64,000 nt of DNA. It comes from Ascaphus truei (Eukaryota; Chordata; Amphibia; Anura; Ascaphidae). A program made the translations under genes and the position numbers. The notes under the pieces were generated by a model, which was given only the letters and a program-made list of their open reading frames with translations, did not search any database and was not told the DNA's origin. Location: the NCBI GenBank assembly GCA_036426205.1, contig CM071573.1, forward strand, positions 45,227,664 through 45,291,663, given 5' to 3'. This document shows positions 1 through 11,989 of the stretch, one piece after another; the first letter of the stretch is position 1; the number at the start of each line of letters is the position of its first letter.

Positions 1-1771
1 CAGGAGAACCGTGAAAACGTGAAAACATCTGCCCTTGTTGTTTATACATTCCAGACTGCAACTGATGATAAAGGTAATGTAATCTGATATTTGATAGCAA
101 ATTAAGCATTAAACCAGAGATACACGACTTTGACCCCAAGATATAAAAGGTTTAGGGTGCAATATTACAAGACCACCCTCCAAGAAAATATATCTGTAGG
201 TTTATTCAACCAATATGAAAGCTGCAAATTAACTAGAAGAACCAATACGTGTTATTTGAGTGTGTGTGTGTGTGTATATTATAAATCTTCTGCAGTTTCT
301 TAGCCAGATTTGTGTGGCAGATGGATGGAAAACATTTATTATTTATTATTGACCCCTTGGTGCTGACCATGCCATGTTATCAATATCCCCCTCTTCAATT
401 GCTCAAACACCAGGGAAGTTATTTATCAGTCTCCTGGTTGTAAATGTAGTGCAAAGAAACTGCACCAGATACTGTGGCAGTGTGGATGTGACAGCAATAG
501 TTTCAAAAAGTCTAAACGGGACAATATCTATACCAAGCCACTGATGTCCCACTGCTAATCTAGTATGCATGGCCCAGAAAAGGTCAACAAAAGGAAGCCA
601 CGTTCATATGAATAGGAGCTGAGGCGTGCTAAAGTTTAGCACCCATCTTTGGATCTGGGCCATAAAGAGCTAAAGCCAAGCACTATATACCGAGTTACAT
701 AGGATGTGATATATTTCTGAGTTTTGTTCCTGGATTACACCGTATACAGCAGTGAACCAATCAGTACGAGTTTGCATTTGCCAAAGTGTTTGTTTTGCAA
801 ATTGTAATTCTGTTTTAAGATACCTTGCGATCTTGTTGAAATAAGCAATGTTCACTTTTGCTGCCAACCACATTACAATGTATTGGTATCATTTTTTTTT
901 TTATGCTGATCTGTAGCGTAGTAATTATGGGACATGCCGTAAATCTGCTGGGTTCTCTATGGCAAACCAGACAAACAAGCAAAGAAAAGGCATTTTGTGC
1001 TGCTGGGTAAACATATTTAGCAAAATAGACCAGGTCTCTGAAGCATCATAGAATAAGTCCTTGCATAACCTGAATTTATCTCTCTGTTACCATTCTGCAT
1101 TTCCAGCCATGCAAGGTGCAATAATTTACCTTCGTGCAAGATATTCTCTTCTCATTGGTTGTATTTAAGTTTGGTAATTTTCATATCCCAGAAGATATGT
1201 AGCAATTAAAATAGACTAAAAAGCACTCAGCCATTTAGCTCATTTGGCATGTGTATAATTTCCGAGTTTGATAGCATGGTAAATGTGTACACCAACAAAC
1301 TTTTTCATGCAATAATTCATTTCCTAAGTATAGGCTAGTTGATGCAATATAGAGCAATACATTATCTAACTCTGTGATTTCAGTTCTTAGCTCTGGCTAC
1401 TCATCCTTACAAAGTCAGCTCCAGTTCCCAGCTGGATCATTGCCTTTCCTGTGTAAATCACAAGGACCTGTCTCATTATTTAACTTGTCTCTGTTTATTC
1501 CTGTACAACTGTGCTCTATCTATCCAATGAGTCCCTCTATTCATGATTCATTGGTCCTCTTCATCTGGATGACATCCTGCTTAAAGGTCATATGGGTCCC
1601 TTCCCCATCAGTACCCTCCCTCGACACCCAAGGGAAGAGCACACAGTTTGGGATTTGTCAAAATTAGGGTTACAGTTTTATTGAAAATCCTACACAATTA
1701 AACCAGTCAGCTCAAGACTTTCAAGAGTTATTATCATAAATGTAGATGAGGATTGGAAGACATAGCCATAC
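1..1771. other. Upstream intron, no gene seen
   Basis: AT-rich sequence with stop codons in every frame and no recognisable protein or RNA gene. The only structured element is a short TG run at about 259-275 followed by TATA. By position it would be intron upstream of the exon at 8830 (inference). Confidence 0.5.
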
Positions 1772-1779
1772 AGCTAGTC

Positions 1780-1881
1780 CAGGGTTGGACAACTATCCGT
1801 GCTTCAGCACAGGTGGCTCAATCAAAGACCTGAAAACCTGACCTGTTGGTGGCTCTTGAGGACTAGAGTTGCCTACCCCTG
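1780..1881. mobile_element. hAT-type MITE with perfect 8-bp TSD
   Basis: A 102-bp non-autonomous element. Its ends are inverted (CAGGGTTGGACAACT on the left, AGTTGCCTACCCCTG on the right). It is flanked by an exact 8-bp duplication AGCTAGTC at 1772-1779 and 1882-1889. An 8-bp TSD with CAG-type termini is the hallmark of the hAT superfamily. A related, left-truncated copy lies at 52663-52748. It has no coding capacity. Confidence 0.88.
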
Positions 1882-2164
1882 AGCTAGTCATTTCTTCATC
1901 CCCTGACAAATTAGCTTAAGGGGTGAATTGAAGGCTAACCACATGGCTACTAACCCAATAGCCTTCCCCCCTCCCCCATGCCAATCCCAGCAGCACTTGC
2001 AACTTGCCCACTCCACGAAGGCTGGTCGCAGAGTTTGAAATATAAATAAACAGATATGCAATGAACTATATATATCATTTTCTACAATATTATTATTTTT
2101 TTTAATATACATATTATAGAATAATTAATTTTGTGCAGGTAGTATAGAAACACATCTATATGGG

Positions 2165-2445
2165 TTTTCCAAGCTAGGGATTTGAACCCCCCCATGAGGG
2201 ATGGGTGAAACTGTCAAAATGGGGTTTCCGTAATTCCGCTGATTTATTTTGGCAAAATCCTTCCACGCACCTAAAACCGGGCGGATTCATTCAAATTCGC
2301 CATTGACTGCAATCTGGACGGCTTTTTGTAGGCACCTTTCTAATTTTATTAGCAGTCGCCAGTTGTCAGACCCAACAGGACTAAAACCCAGAACTACTGC
2401 TTTTTTAAGCCACAGCTCTAGCAGTGTGAGCAAACCAGCTGATGG
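2165..2445 (-). repeat. tRNA-derived SINE, copy 1
   Basis: Read on the minus strand from 2445, the head has an A-box-like segment (GGTTTGCTCACACTGCTAGAGC) broken only by one base relative to copies 2 and 3, then a B-box-like GGGTTTTAGTCC. A body follows containing AACTGGCGACTGCT (plus-strand complement near 2350-2363). The body continues to about 2165. The same head recurs at 3413 and 3906, and the same body motif at 4166. It is not called a tRNA gene because no acceptor stem or cloverleaf closes. Confidence 0.6.
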
Positions 2446-2449
2446 CTAG

Positions 2450-3410
2450 TACCACGGTCACAGCTGTGCTTCACCTTGTTTTTACTTGTACTGTATGTGT
2501 CAGAAAACTTGTTTTATTTTCTCTCTAATAGAATATGGAGAGAAAAGGCAATCCTTTAGATGAGCTGTACGCCTAAATTCTCCAAGTGGGTAAAATACCC
2601 CTTAAAGATGTATAATGAGTGACCTGGACAAAGACATTTTTAATACATATACAATTAAAAACAATGAGAAAGGACCTCCAAAGAGCTGTAAAACAGAGGA
2701 TACATTAACATAATATGATGTATCCGGGATGTATTAACCTAAGTGAATTAAAACGTTATACATTTATTAAGAGACAGAATGAAGTGAATAATAAAAGAAA
2801 ACGTAATTATAAAAAGCACAAGATCTGAGGGTGATTAAACCACAATGTGTACTGGTCTTAGTAGTGAGATCTAGTACTTAGTGGTAATTTAAGCAAAATG
2901 ATAAGCAATGAACGGAGCCTGTATATTTACACAAAACTCCTGATTTAGTGCTTGTTTGATAATGCAGATTGAAAAATCAAAATGCACTAAATCACACATT
3001 GACTTCTTCAGAGGTGCAGTCACCGTGAAAGACCCTATCTGCTTAAATAGATAGGTACGTTCAGTAGAAGGGATTTAATGTCTCCTGTACAATTTATATA
3101 AACGAGATTGCACAGATGTATAACATCCAGAAAGTACAAAGAATATTAATCTACAAATAATAGTGCTTGTTTGTCAAACCGCAGTTATAATCCCTAGAGC
3201 AGCAGAGATGGCACCCATTTTCTTCTAACCCAGTAGAATGAGGTTGCCCATGTTCTGTTCATTGTTTATTTATTGTCACCTGGCATCAGTAACTCATAGC
3301 CCTAAGTACATATTATTACTCTGTGCTTGAAGTGCTTTCAAGGTTACAAATACAATCAATAAAATAGATATCCCTTGGAGGTATGCTGTTAGTAGACAGT
3401 GTGCATTGAA
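2450..3410. other. Intron, no gene seen
   Basis: AT-rich unique-looking sequence between two SINE copies. I see no coding, RNA or mobile signature in it. Confidence 0.45.
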
Positions 3411-3412
3411 AG

Positions 3413-3535
3413 CCATCAGATGGTTTAGCTCACACTGCTAGAGCTGTTTTTCTGAATAACAGAGGGTTCAACTTCTGATCCTGTTGGGTCTGACACCATA
3501 CCCCATTCCTAAGGTGCCTTAGACTTTTCAACCCA
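3413..3535 (+). repeat. tRNA-derived SINE, copy 2
   Basis: Begins CCATCAGATGGTTTAGCTCA and continues with CACTGCTAGAGCTG (A-box region), then GAGGGTTCAACTTC (B-box region), then TTGGGTCTGACACCA. It is clearly related to copies at 2445 (minus strand) and 3906, but lacks the longer body seen in copy 1. Confidence 0.6.
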
Positions 3536-3905
3536 ATAACACTTTGTGTGCTGTGGGAAGCAAGAGGAATCACTTCCTGCAGTTTGCAGAGTTTTATTCA
3601 TTGTAAAATAAAGTATTTCAATTCATTGCCTGGCACTCTGGCAGATGGCACGGTGAATATTTTTGTCCCTGTTCTGTTATACCATAGCCATTGTTGTGCA
3701 TATCCATCATGTAGCACCAAAATGAGTGCATAAATACCTGTAGTCACTCCCTCCATGGCTTCCTTTAAAAGCTGACCACTTCCTGGTTGACGGTTTAATG
3801 TTCCTTGTGGAGCACACCTGAGATACCTGTGAGATACACTAATAGCTAGATTAGCTACGTGTGAGCATTGAGTAGCTCAAAAGTAGGATGTGACCGTGAT
3901 ACTAT

Positions 3906-4010
3906 CCATCAGCTGGTTTAGCTCACACTGCTAGAGCTGTGTCCTGGAAAAGCAGTGTTTGTGGGTTCTAGTCATTTTGTGTCTGACACCACTCCAGTCA
4001 TTAGGTTGGT
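3906..4010 (+). repeat. tRNA-derived SINE, copy 3 (head)
   Basis: CCATCAGCTGGTTTAGCTCA, then GGGTTCTAGTCA and GTGTCTGACACCACTCC. It is the best match to the pol III A/B box layout of the three copies. The body seen in copy 1 does not follow directly; a body fragment lies 155 bp downstream. Confidence 0.62.
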
Positions 4011-4141
4011 ATAGAAATTGTTTTAGAAAGTGTGGGACGGGACTCATTTAAGTATACTTTGCTTAGTCATTAGCATATCGCTCAGGCGTGCTCCTTTTTC
4101 AGCACAGGCATGTCTCCCTAATTTATTTGGAGTGACGTTTG

Positions 4142-4405
4142 AGGGGATATATATATATATATACACAACTGGCGACTGCTATTAAAATTAGAAAGGTCTC
4201 TCTCACAAACGCATTCTGAATCTGTTTGCGGATTATCAAAAATGTGTCCGGGAACAGAGTGTTTTTTGTCTCTGGAAAAAATAATAATCTGCAATTGCGG
4301 TTTTCTCTTTTGAAGAGTAATCCACAGAAATCTGCGGATCAAAGGAACCACCTGATCCAAGGGGGATTCAAATGCGTAAAAAAATAATTCACCCATCTCC
4401 ACACC
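4142..4405 (+). repeat. SINE body fragment preceded by (TA)n
   Basis: A short TATATA run at about 4148-4162 is followed by AACTGGCGACTGCT and TAAAATTAGAAAGGT. These are the body motifs of SINE copy 1 on the opposite strand. The segment then continues with a CTGCGGAT-containing stretch to about 4405. It lacks the tRNA-like head, so it is a truncated copy or an independent element with the same body. Confidence 0.45.
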
Positions 4406-5682
4406 CCATTCATCAAACTATAGATGTAGATATTTAGTAAAGTTTATCCCTATCCAATGTATGTTCATATTAATACAAATAATAGGGGGAATCTTAGCTC
4501 TAGTAAGAGAGTAAAAATGTGAACATGATATTCTCATGATAGGGTCAAATTGTGAGAATTGGTTATTATTGGGATTCGTAATACAACACTTGCTAGTTAT
4601 CGGTGAGAAGAAACTAAATGGCTTCTCTATATTTGTAGCAAATTTCTGCTTTCTGTAGTCAAGAAAGGTTGTGACATAATTTCCAAAGAATTTGGTGGCC
4701 TTCCCCACCCCCAAAGGTATATTAACATCTGAAAGAGATGTCTTTGAATCAAAGCAATCATAATCTCCTTTGCAGTACTGTTGCGTAAGACCTTTAAGCA
4801 TCCTTGAAGAGCTACCGCTGATAGCATTGGATTGAAAAGGATTAAAAATCATACTATTTCAGGTGCCAATTTATGTTTTTCTTTTTTTCTTGCCATTGTT
4901 GGCTGTTCATTGGTAATCACCGGATCTAGCAAGAAAGGATGAGATTATATGTTCCCTTCATTACAGTAAGCTCTCTCTGCTCCCGCTCCGACACTGAGAG
5001 AAACATAATATCCACGTCTTTAATAATGACGTTGAGTTACAGTAATACCCATGCTGTAGTAAGAATATTGAGCATTAATGTGAAACATGAACTTTGATAC
5101 CATTTAGATCAAATTATAATTAGGCATTGAAGACAAAGGTGCCCACAAATCTGCTGGAGTCTCAGATACAGTGCATCGTACCTGAGATTTCAGGTATGTT
5201 ATTATATTATACGCCGCTTCAAACCTGAAAGGGGAACTTTAAAAGCCACTGAATGTCCAAGTGCTAAAAATAACACAATTGGTAAAATTCATATACGCAA
5301 AATCTAGTGTTGACTTTAGTTCTCTTCCAGTCTTTCTAAAATAATATTTCCCCCCTATATACAGTAGCTATTCTTTCCATAACATGTATACTACTGGACA
5401 TTTTTCCACTACAGAAAGTTGTACATTTTTCACCACCTTTTGAAAACAAAGTTTGTCAAATGCTTGCAAAAGTTAGGGTCAAAGGTGATATTTATTCAAC
5501 TGATTGAAATCCTTCCGACCATGATGAAGATTGCATCACAGCATATTGTAAAGGTGCCTCTGTAAAGACGACATTTTACAACTTTTTCTACAGCCATTGA
5601 ATATCAGAATGTAGCTACAAATGTTAATATTTCTCAGACCACTATTTATAAGCCACACGTTTCAGTAGAAGACACTTCAGAC
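4406..5682. other. Intron, no recognised gene
   Basis: No domain or repeat family recognised. An open frame of 144 codons runs on the minus strand at 4418-4852, but its predicted protein resembles nothing I know and it has no associated signals. Confidence 0.4.
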
Positions 5683-5685
5683 TAA

Positions 5686-5966
5686 GGCCGCGCGTATAGT
5701 GCCCGTGACGGCGACGCGTGACGTCACCGTCGCCGCTAGTGAAAGTTGTATTTCGCTTTGCAGTGGCGTCGCGGGTGACCAGGCCATTGATTGGTTCAGG
5801 GGCTGTCACATGAGACGACAGTGCCTGAAAAATCAAATATTGGCAGCTTCAAAAAATCGCGTCGCCCCGTCGCTTTGTCGCCGTCGCGCTTACTATAAGC
5901 GCACACGGTGGTGACAATGCATTTGTTTTTGGGCGACGTTGCGTCGCCGGCACTATAAGTGCGGCC
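5686..5966. mobile_element. Harbinger-type MITE A (281 bp)
   Basis: Terminal inverted repeats start GGCCGCGCGTATAGTGCC on the left, matching the complement of the right end GGCACTATAAGTGCGGCC. It is GC-rich and full of CG dinucleotides, against an AT-rich background. The flanks are TAA (5683-5685) and TTA (5967-5969), a TWA target with one mismatch. A TA-flanked Tc1/mariner-type reading is the alternative. It has no ORF of note. Confidence 0.7.
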
Positions 5967-5969
5967 TTA

Positions 5970-6873
5970 TACAGCTGAAAGTTACACTTTGGGACATTAT
6001 TCCCAATGAGCCATTATGTTTCACGTTGGGGGATAGAATTGATTTTGGGTGGTAAATTGCAGCTACAATGAAAAAAATGTTAAAGCCCCCAAATAATTGT
6101 GTACACAGAGCTTACTCTGAGCCTATTCAATAAGCCCCTTTAAAGTCAGTGAGAACATTCAGACGATCTTAGCAAATAACCCCCTAAATGGCAATGTACA
6201 AACTAATAGCGTAACATGAATATGAAGCCCTGCAGTGAACTCGAGAGTGAGCAGATTTTTGCTTTATAGAGCAGCAAAGATGCCTTTTGAGAGAACCTGG
6301 TGCCAAATCTGATTTATTATCTATTCCTGGCAACCCTGACACATTGCAGGGATCCTAAGTACACAAGACATAGATCAAGCTGTCTGATCTTACTGGCAAT
6401 GTTTCAATGCTTGTCTTGGATATCACACTGATAATAAACACAATAAAGTTATGATAGTTTAAAGACAATTGAGAAAACAATCTTCCTCCTTTTGAATAGT
6501 GGAAAGAATACACAATGGATCCTAAATATTGTGTTGTACAGAGCTGTTTAGCTGCAAAGGATTCTGGGTCACCATAAAGTGTCCCCTTTTCAACTTTCAC
6601 ATTTCCTCAGAGGGAATCTCCTAGGATTCAACCTTGATGAGTACCACACATATTGTGCTATGTTAGTTTGGATCTTAAGAAGTGCTGCTCATGCCAAGTT
6701 ACTCTGCTTAGAAGCAAACCTAACTTGGTATGGTTGAAATAATCAGAGCGAGACTCCGTTATATCTACTGTGCAGCCCATTTGTGAGCATTTGTTAACAT
6801 TTCTTTTATAATGTACAAATATGTTCAATGGCTTTACAGAGCTTTACCTCTAAGCCTAACACCACATTTCACA
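5970..6873. other. Intron, no gene seen
   Basis: Ordinary AT-rich sequence. I see no gene, RNA or element boundary. Confidence 0.45.
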
Positions 6874-6881
6874 CAATATGC

Positions 6882-7340
6882 CAGTGATTTCCAACCTTTT
6901 TTGTTTGGAGGAACCCTTGAAGTATTTCGAAAAATCTCGGGGAACCCCTATCTGGCTGACACATAATAGGTTCGACAGGGGTTAGTCACAAAATGTCACA
7001 CCTCATGAGCCACCTCTATTTCCCACCCTCTACCCATGTATTTCTCTCCCATCCGTCTCACTAACTCCTGCCTTGCATGTATTTATCCCTTGCGTCTCTC
7101 TCTTACTCCCTCTTTTCCTCACTCACTCCCGCCCCCCTCCCTTCTCTCACTCGCCCCTACCTTCCGTCAATTACCCCACTCTCACTCAATCCACCGTACA
7201 AAATACATACCAAAAAAACCCACCCGCAGGGGGGGGTGGGGTGGGGGGGAGAGTCTGTGGTTCGTAGGAGGAACCCCTGAGACTGCTTCAAGGAGCCCCA
7301 GGTTGGGAATCTTCCACAGAACCCTGGTTGGGAATCACTG
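6882..7340. mobile_element. hAT non-autonomous element (459 bp)
   Basis: Ends are CAGTGATTTCCAACC and GGTTGGGAATCACTG, inverted with one mismatch. Exact 8-bp TSDs CAATATGC flank it at 6874-6881 and 7341-7348. Internally there is a C-rich tract (about 7100-7200) and a G-rich tract (about 7225-7250). A second pair of subterminal repeats (GGAGGAACCC) occurs inside both ends. There is no transposase. Open frames across the C-rich tract are compositional. Confidence 0.9.
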
Positions 7341-7348
7341 CAATATGC

Positions 7349-8788
7349 AATGCACACTTTTGTTGGGTCTAGTAGACAGTACTGTACCTATGGAGAAAGC
7401 CCAACGTTATAAGAGCTCTGACGAAGCAGTTCTTAGGAAATTCACAAACTCTTTAGGAATACCTGAAAAAAATATTTTGCTGTCCCTTGTATCCTAGCTA
7501 ATTGTGCTATACAAGCAATGTATGGAAATGTGTCATGAATTGTGTAATACTGTTACTCTGTTACTGTTTGGTATTATACAAAAGCTCCTGTTATACTATA
7601 TATGTACCAGTTATTCCCATTTTGGCAGAGTGTAGCTGCCCAAAGGGGGAATTGCTGTTGAGATAGAGTTCACGCAGCATGCTTTCTTTCGCCTTCACAT
7701 CTGAGATTTGTATGTACAAGGACATGCAGGAGTTGGGATACCTCCATGTATGGCTTCCGTCACCTCACTACAGCAGATAATCAGATCTGTTTAAGATATC
7801 TTGATATACACATAGCCTCTGCCATAGATAGCTGGCTGCTTTTGTAATTCCCCAAAAAAAGGATGAATTTCCTTACATGTGCAACATTTTACAAAGGCTT
7901 TTTGAACCTGTCACAATGAAAAGTATTCTGCATTCATTCCACCTGGCCTATTAAACGTTGAAATATTCTAGACGTTACCAAGCTCCAATCATTCTAAAAA
8001 GGAATGCTTTCAGAGAGCCACCACACGCTATGGGATATTTGCAGCAGCAGCAGCAGCAGCAAATATCTTATTGCAAAGCACTTCAGTCTATTAAAGTGGT
8101 CTTTTAGTGTCTGGAACAAAGGGCCATCTTGAGTTCATCTCTAATACCTGCACTGACCTAGATCATTGACAGAGAGGGACATACTGTAAGGAAGTGGAGG
8201 AAACCATTGGGAAATAGTGGGGTTTTCTGTAAATGGTTTGTCAGAAAATGATGGTACATTGGAAGCGAATAACTCCTGAACTAGGGTCTCATGTTGTAAG
8301 ACAGCAGGGGTCCTGCAGTAGGAGACCTTTCAGTTCATGAAATGTAATAAAACATTGAGCAGCATAAATTACAGTTTTAAGAATTGACATTTCCCAAAAA
8401 CGAAGGAACTGTATTATACACCATTTGTATTAAAGGAAAAATGCCTATTCCACTCAATAGGACTTATTTAGAGCAATACTTTGGCCCCAGAATTCCACCA
8501 CTTTTGCCTCGATACTGAACATAGGGGCTATATTTCAAGAATATTTTTCCAGCTTAGAAACATTGCTCAAATCTTCCCCCCATGCCCCTCCTCCCCCCCA
8601 GGAAGGGTTTGCAGTACAGGGAACATAACCACATCAGTTCTGCTCTCTGCCAACAAACATTTCCATCCGTGTCAGTTAACACAAAAGCTTTTGCACTCCC
8701 TTTATTTATATTAAGCGCCCATTAAACGAATGCTAACTCTTCCCTTGGGTCATCTCTGTTTTACTATTATCAGACAGTAATTGTTTCA
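7349..8788. other. Intron just upstream of the exon
   Basis: No gene seen. It includes a GCA triplet run at 8041-8060 listed separately. Confidence 0.45.
8034..8067. repeat. (GCA)n microsatellite with inverted flanks
   Basis: Six and two-thirds GCA units at 8041-8060 sit exactly between GATATTT (8034-8040) and AAATATC (8061-8067). These form a perfect 7-bp inverted repeat, so the whole segment can fold as a hairpin with a triplet loop. Confidence 0.8.
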
Positions 8789-8790
8789 GA

Positions 8791-8829
8791 CTAACTGATT
8801 TTTTTTTTCTTTCTCCCTTTTGCCTTCAG
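8791..8829 (+). promoter_or_regulatory. 3' splice site: branch point, Py tract, AG
   Basis: CTAAC at 8791-8795 fits the branch-point consensus, with the branch A at about 8794. It is followed by a T/C-rich tract and CCTTCAG ending at 8829. The 35-nt spacing from branch A to AG is normal for vertebrate introns. Confidence 0.72.
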
Positions 8830-8897
8830 GTGATTCTAATCCTGACAAAGCTGTACGATTATAACCTGGGAAGTATTACCGAGAGCTCGCTCTGGAG
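8830..8897 (+). CDS. sorcs1: SORCS1 (or SORCS3) VPS10-domain exon
   Basis: This is the only host coding exon found. Known of the family: SorCS proteins are type I membrane receptors of the VPS10P family, acting in trafficking of neuronal cargo such as neurotrophin and glutamate receptors. Seen: 68 nt preceded by a branch point, Py tract and CAG, and followed by the donor GTGCGT. Read from the first base it gives 22 codons beginning VILILT and ending KLYDYNLGSITESSLWR, with the last Arg codon split (AG|). The upstream intron is therefore phase 0 and the downstream one phase 2. The peptide matches my recollection of SORCS1 early in the VPS10 beta-propeller. SORCS3 is nearly identical here (I recall F for Y and V for I), and SORCS2 differs clearly. 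Human SORCS1 and SORCS3 have very long early introns, which fits one exon in 64 kb. The next expected residues (STDYGT...) were not found downstream. Confidence 0.72.
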
Positions 8898-10803
8898 GTG
8901 CGTAGATAAATTGAGCTTCTAATTGTTAAGTTACTTAAACATGAATTCTGTGGAAGAAGTATTTTTATTGAGTGTAATTGGACATGTGGGGTGGTTGATG
9001 ACAGCTGCCCCTAGGCAATTTCATTCATTGTCTGTTCTCATTTTCAGTGATAAGGGTTTATTGGTTTATTCAGCTGGGGCATATTTTAATCCTCATGCTG
9101 CCTGAGACAGTTCCCATGCACCTACAGTACCTGACTTCTGTTTAGAAGTAGGTTTCAACTGCGCTGTGTAAAATTAACATAGTTACTTACATTATATAAA
9201 TATTCTGGTTGCAAAAATGGGGCAGTAGTTAAAAACTGCATATAATTTATCAGATAAAAATATCTCTTTTCTATCAATGGTTTTTGTTTCTTTGATAAAA
9301 CTGGTGCAGATGAAGTCACTTGTCTTGCAATAAATATACGTCTGGTAAATCCACCCACCAAGAAAGATTAGGGCTATCAACTAGACCAACAGTCATCGTG
9401 AATACTCTGAATCCAACTCCACTGAATCAACTTGGTGTTCCAATGACATTGGTCCAGTTGACAACACAAAGTCACAAAGAACAATCGCATAGGGTCTCAG
9501 ATTTTCTTCTCACTGTCAGCATGGTATTCTTACTTAGAAGAAACAGAGAGGCTATATTTGAAATATTTAATTTAACATAAGGATTGCATAGTGGACAACG
9601 TAACGTGTAGCCATGACTATTTTTCTTTGATCATTGATGCAAGAATATTGATTTGATTGTAATTCTGTGTTAAAAAAAGAGTGAGATTATCCTAGTTAGT
9701 AAAGTATGCTATTACCCCCCCAAGAAATGTTATTCATTCAATTACTTTGTTTGCACTTGATGCTAGGAATTGTTGGACCTTGTAGACTAACTGTAGCATG
9801 ACTGTTCTGGAAAAAAGCCGGACTATACCGTATTCTTCGTTGAGATAAAGTTTAGAGCAGTAACATTAGTGTTCTTCTTAGTAGATTTTATGGGACATGA
9901 GCCCTTGTTTTCAGTGTCTTTTTTCATAAGGACATTCGATAAGGGAAAGGTAATGGGAATCGTGCAGAGCTATCAAATTATTCATCTGTATGGTTCTTTA
10001 CCATCATTTAATATAGAATGTGTATGCAACAGCCCTATCCCCCTGGCTAAGGAAACGGGCCACACCAAACTATCTCACTGTCTCTTTAAGCAATATCACT
10101 TATGAGTGTATGGGTGCTCAGCGTTACCTTGCTCTCAGGGTGCTGGAAATCCGGGCAGGTTGTTGATGATGAGTGAATAAAAGATAGAGGGCGCCAGGAG
10201 TTTTTATGAACTTTTTTAAGGGGGATCTTATCCACTGTATGTTGTTTTATTAGCAGGGAACATGTTTATGTATTCTGCAACTGAGAAAGACTAATTTAAG
10301 AATTGATACAATGTTACAGATACACCATATGTTCTTCTACAAATTGGATATTTGTTAGTTTCATAGGACAAAAGCTAAATACTATAATTATAGAGGGTAC
10401 TGATCCCTATCTATCGCATTCTGATTTTATGAGATATTTATAGCAGCTACAGTGACTTGTTTCATTAACCCCTATATGACTACTACCTGTAGTGGTCGTA
10501 TTGACTCCAACTTTTTTCAATACTGCTGTTTCAACAGCTGATCAAAGTCAATTAGACACAATTTATACTGCTACAACTTCTCTTTACTCACTTTATGTTA
10601 ACACAATTGAAGGGATTTACCCCAGTTACTTTGTACCATTGTGAGTAGAGGGGTTGTCCCTATGGTTTCAGTTGAACATCTTAGTAACCACCTGCTATAT
10701 ACAGTCTAAATGTATTTTCACCTATGCAGTTTCAACTCTAGGTACAATAGGCAACTGTATATTACCAGTAAAGGGTACTGATCCCTAATCATATATTTTA
10801 TTC
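8898..10803 (+). other. Downstream intron, proximal part
   Basis: Begins with the donor GTGCGTAG. The remainder is AT-rich with no further exon or named element recognised. At about 10389-10410 and 10775-10790 the phrase GGGTACTGATCCCT occurs twice. The block from about 10380 probably belongs to an older repeat that the LTR at 10809 interrupts, continuing at 13508. Confidence 0.5.
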
Positions 10804-11769
10804 AACCATGTAACAGGGACTTGATCCTGTTTAAATAAATGCCTTTAGTGCTCTGAGAAATCCAGCAGAGAGCTGATTAATTGCAGCTAGTCAATTAACC
10901 AACTCAACCTGGGTAATCGGAGAACCCTGCTGGGGGAGGAACAAAGGACTCCTTAGCACATTTGCAACTGTGCTGACCGAGGATATACTTGTGACGGTGA
11001 AGGGGTTAACCAGGCTCATCAATAAAGGTCAAGCCCACTTGGTTAACCCTGACCCAAGTGTTAGGGTCTTAGAGTGTCAGCTCTGGGACCCAGATGTCGA
11101 AAATTTCTTACTGCAACTGTATACTAATTTTGCGACAATAAAGAATGATGTGATTTTTGCTTTTACTGGGATGCTAGGATCAGGAGATTTCTAGGTTGTA
11201 AGTTGCAGTGGGTTTGTCGGAGAAAGTCTTTACAGAATGTGTCTATGTATCGGAGTTCCAGCGTTATGGGATACCCCAAAAGTTGTATCCGGAGATTGAG
11301 TGATATCTCGGGTACAGCTAAACACATTACTCCGCCAAACTCGGGCTCTGAAAACGTTCTTACGACTCACCGCCAGGATCCCTGCTGCAGCATCTTCCAG
11401 ATAAGGTAAATAAGTATGAAGGGGTTAAACTATAGCTGCAGCTATTCATGGAATCCCTAGTGTAGCAGGGGTTCCCCAATATAGCAGAGATACCCAGATA
11501 CATGCCCAGGTATTCTGAACCTAGTTTAGAGGTTCAGGGGCTGCTCCAGCTAGGTGATAAAGCTGAGCAGGTTTTTCAAGTGTCTAAAAGTTTTAAAAGT
11601 TATTTTCTCATGTGTGCCAAAAATGAGGCTTGTGTTTGTAGGGAATATATACATTCACTCCATTCATGACACCAAAATAGGAACCCATAACTTGTAGCAC
11701 ACAGAAACAGGACACACTGGGGATAATACTGGACACATGATACATAAACCTTGGCCCCTTGCAGATGCA

Positions 11770-11989
11770 CTTACCAGAATTCCCTCCTACTGTCTCTGTA
11801 CGTTCTCCCTACCTACCAATTAGATTGTAAGCTCCTCGGAGCAGGGACTCCTCTTCCTTAATGTTACTTCTATGTCTGAAGCACTTTATTCTCATGACCT
11901 GTTATTTATATTATTTTTTATTTATATGATTACCCTGTGTATTACTACTGTGAAGCGCTATGTACATTAATGGCGCTATATAAATAGAT
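11770..11989 (+). repeat. L2/CR1-type LINE 3' tail
   Basis: Contains TTAGATTGTAAGCTCCTCGG, then GTGAAGCGCTATGTACATTA, and finally GGCGCTATATAAATAGATA. This is the widespread 3' UTR signature of L2-like LINEs in fish and amphibians. No coding part remains. It is nested inside the LTR at 10809-13502. Confidence 0.75.

Noticed and set aside
3906..3990. tRNA gene
   Set aside because: A- and B-box-like words exist, but no cloverleaf or acceptor stem can be closed and three diverged copies occur nearby. It fits a SINE better.
4418..4852. 144-codon open frame on the minus strand as a gene
   Set aside because: No recognisable domain, no splice or promoter context, and a composition like the surrounding AT-rich intron. 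It remains possible but unsupported.
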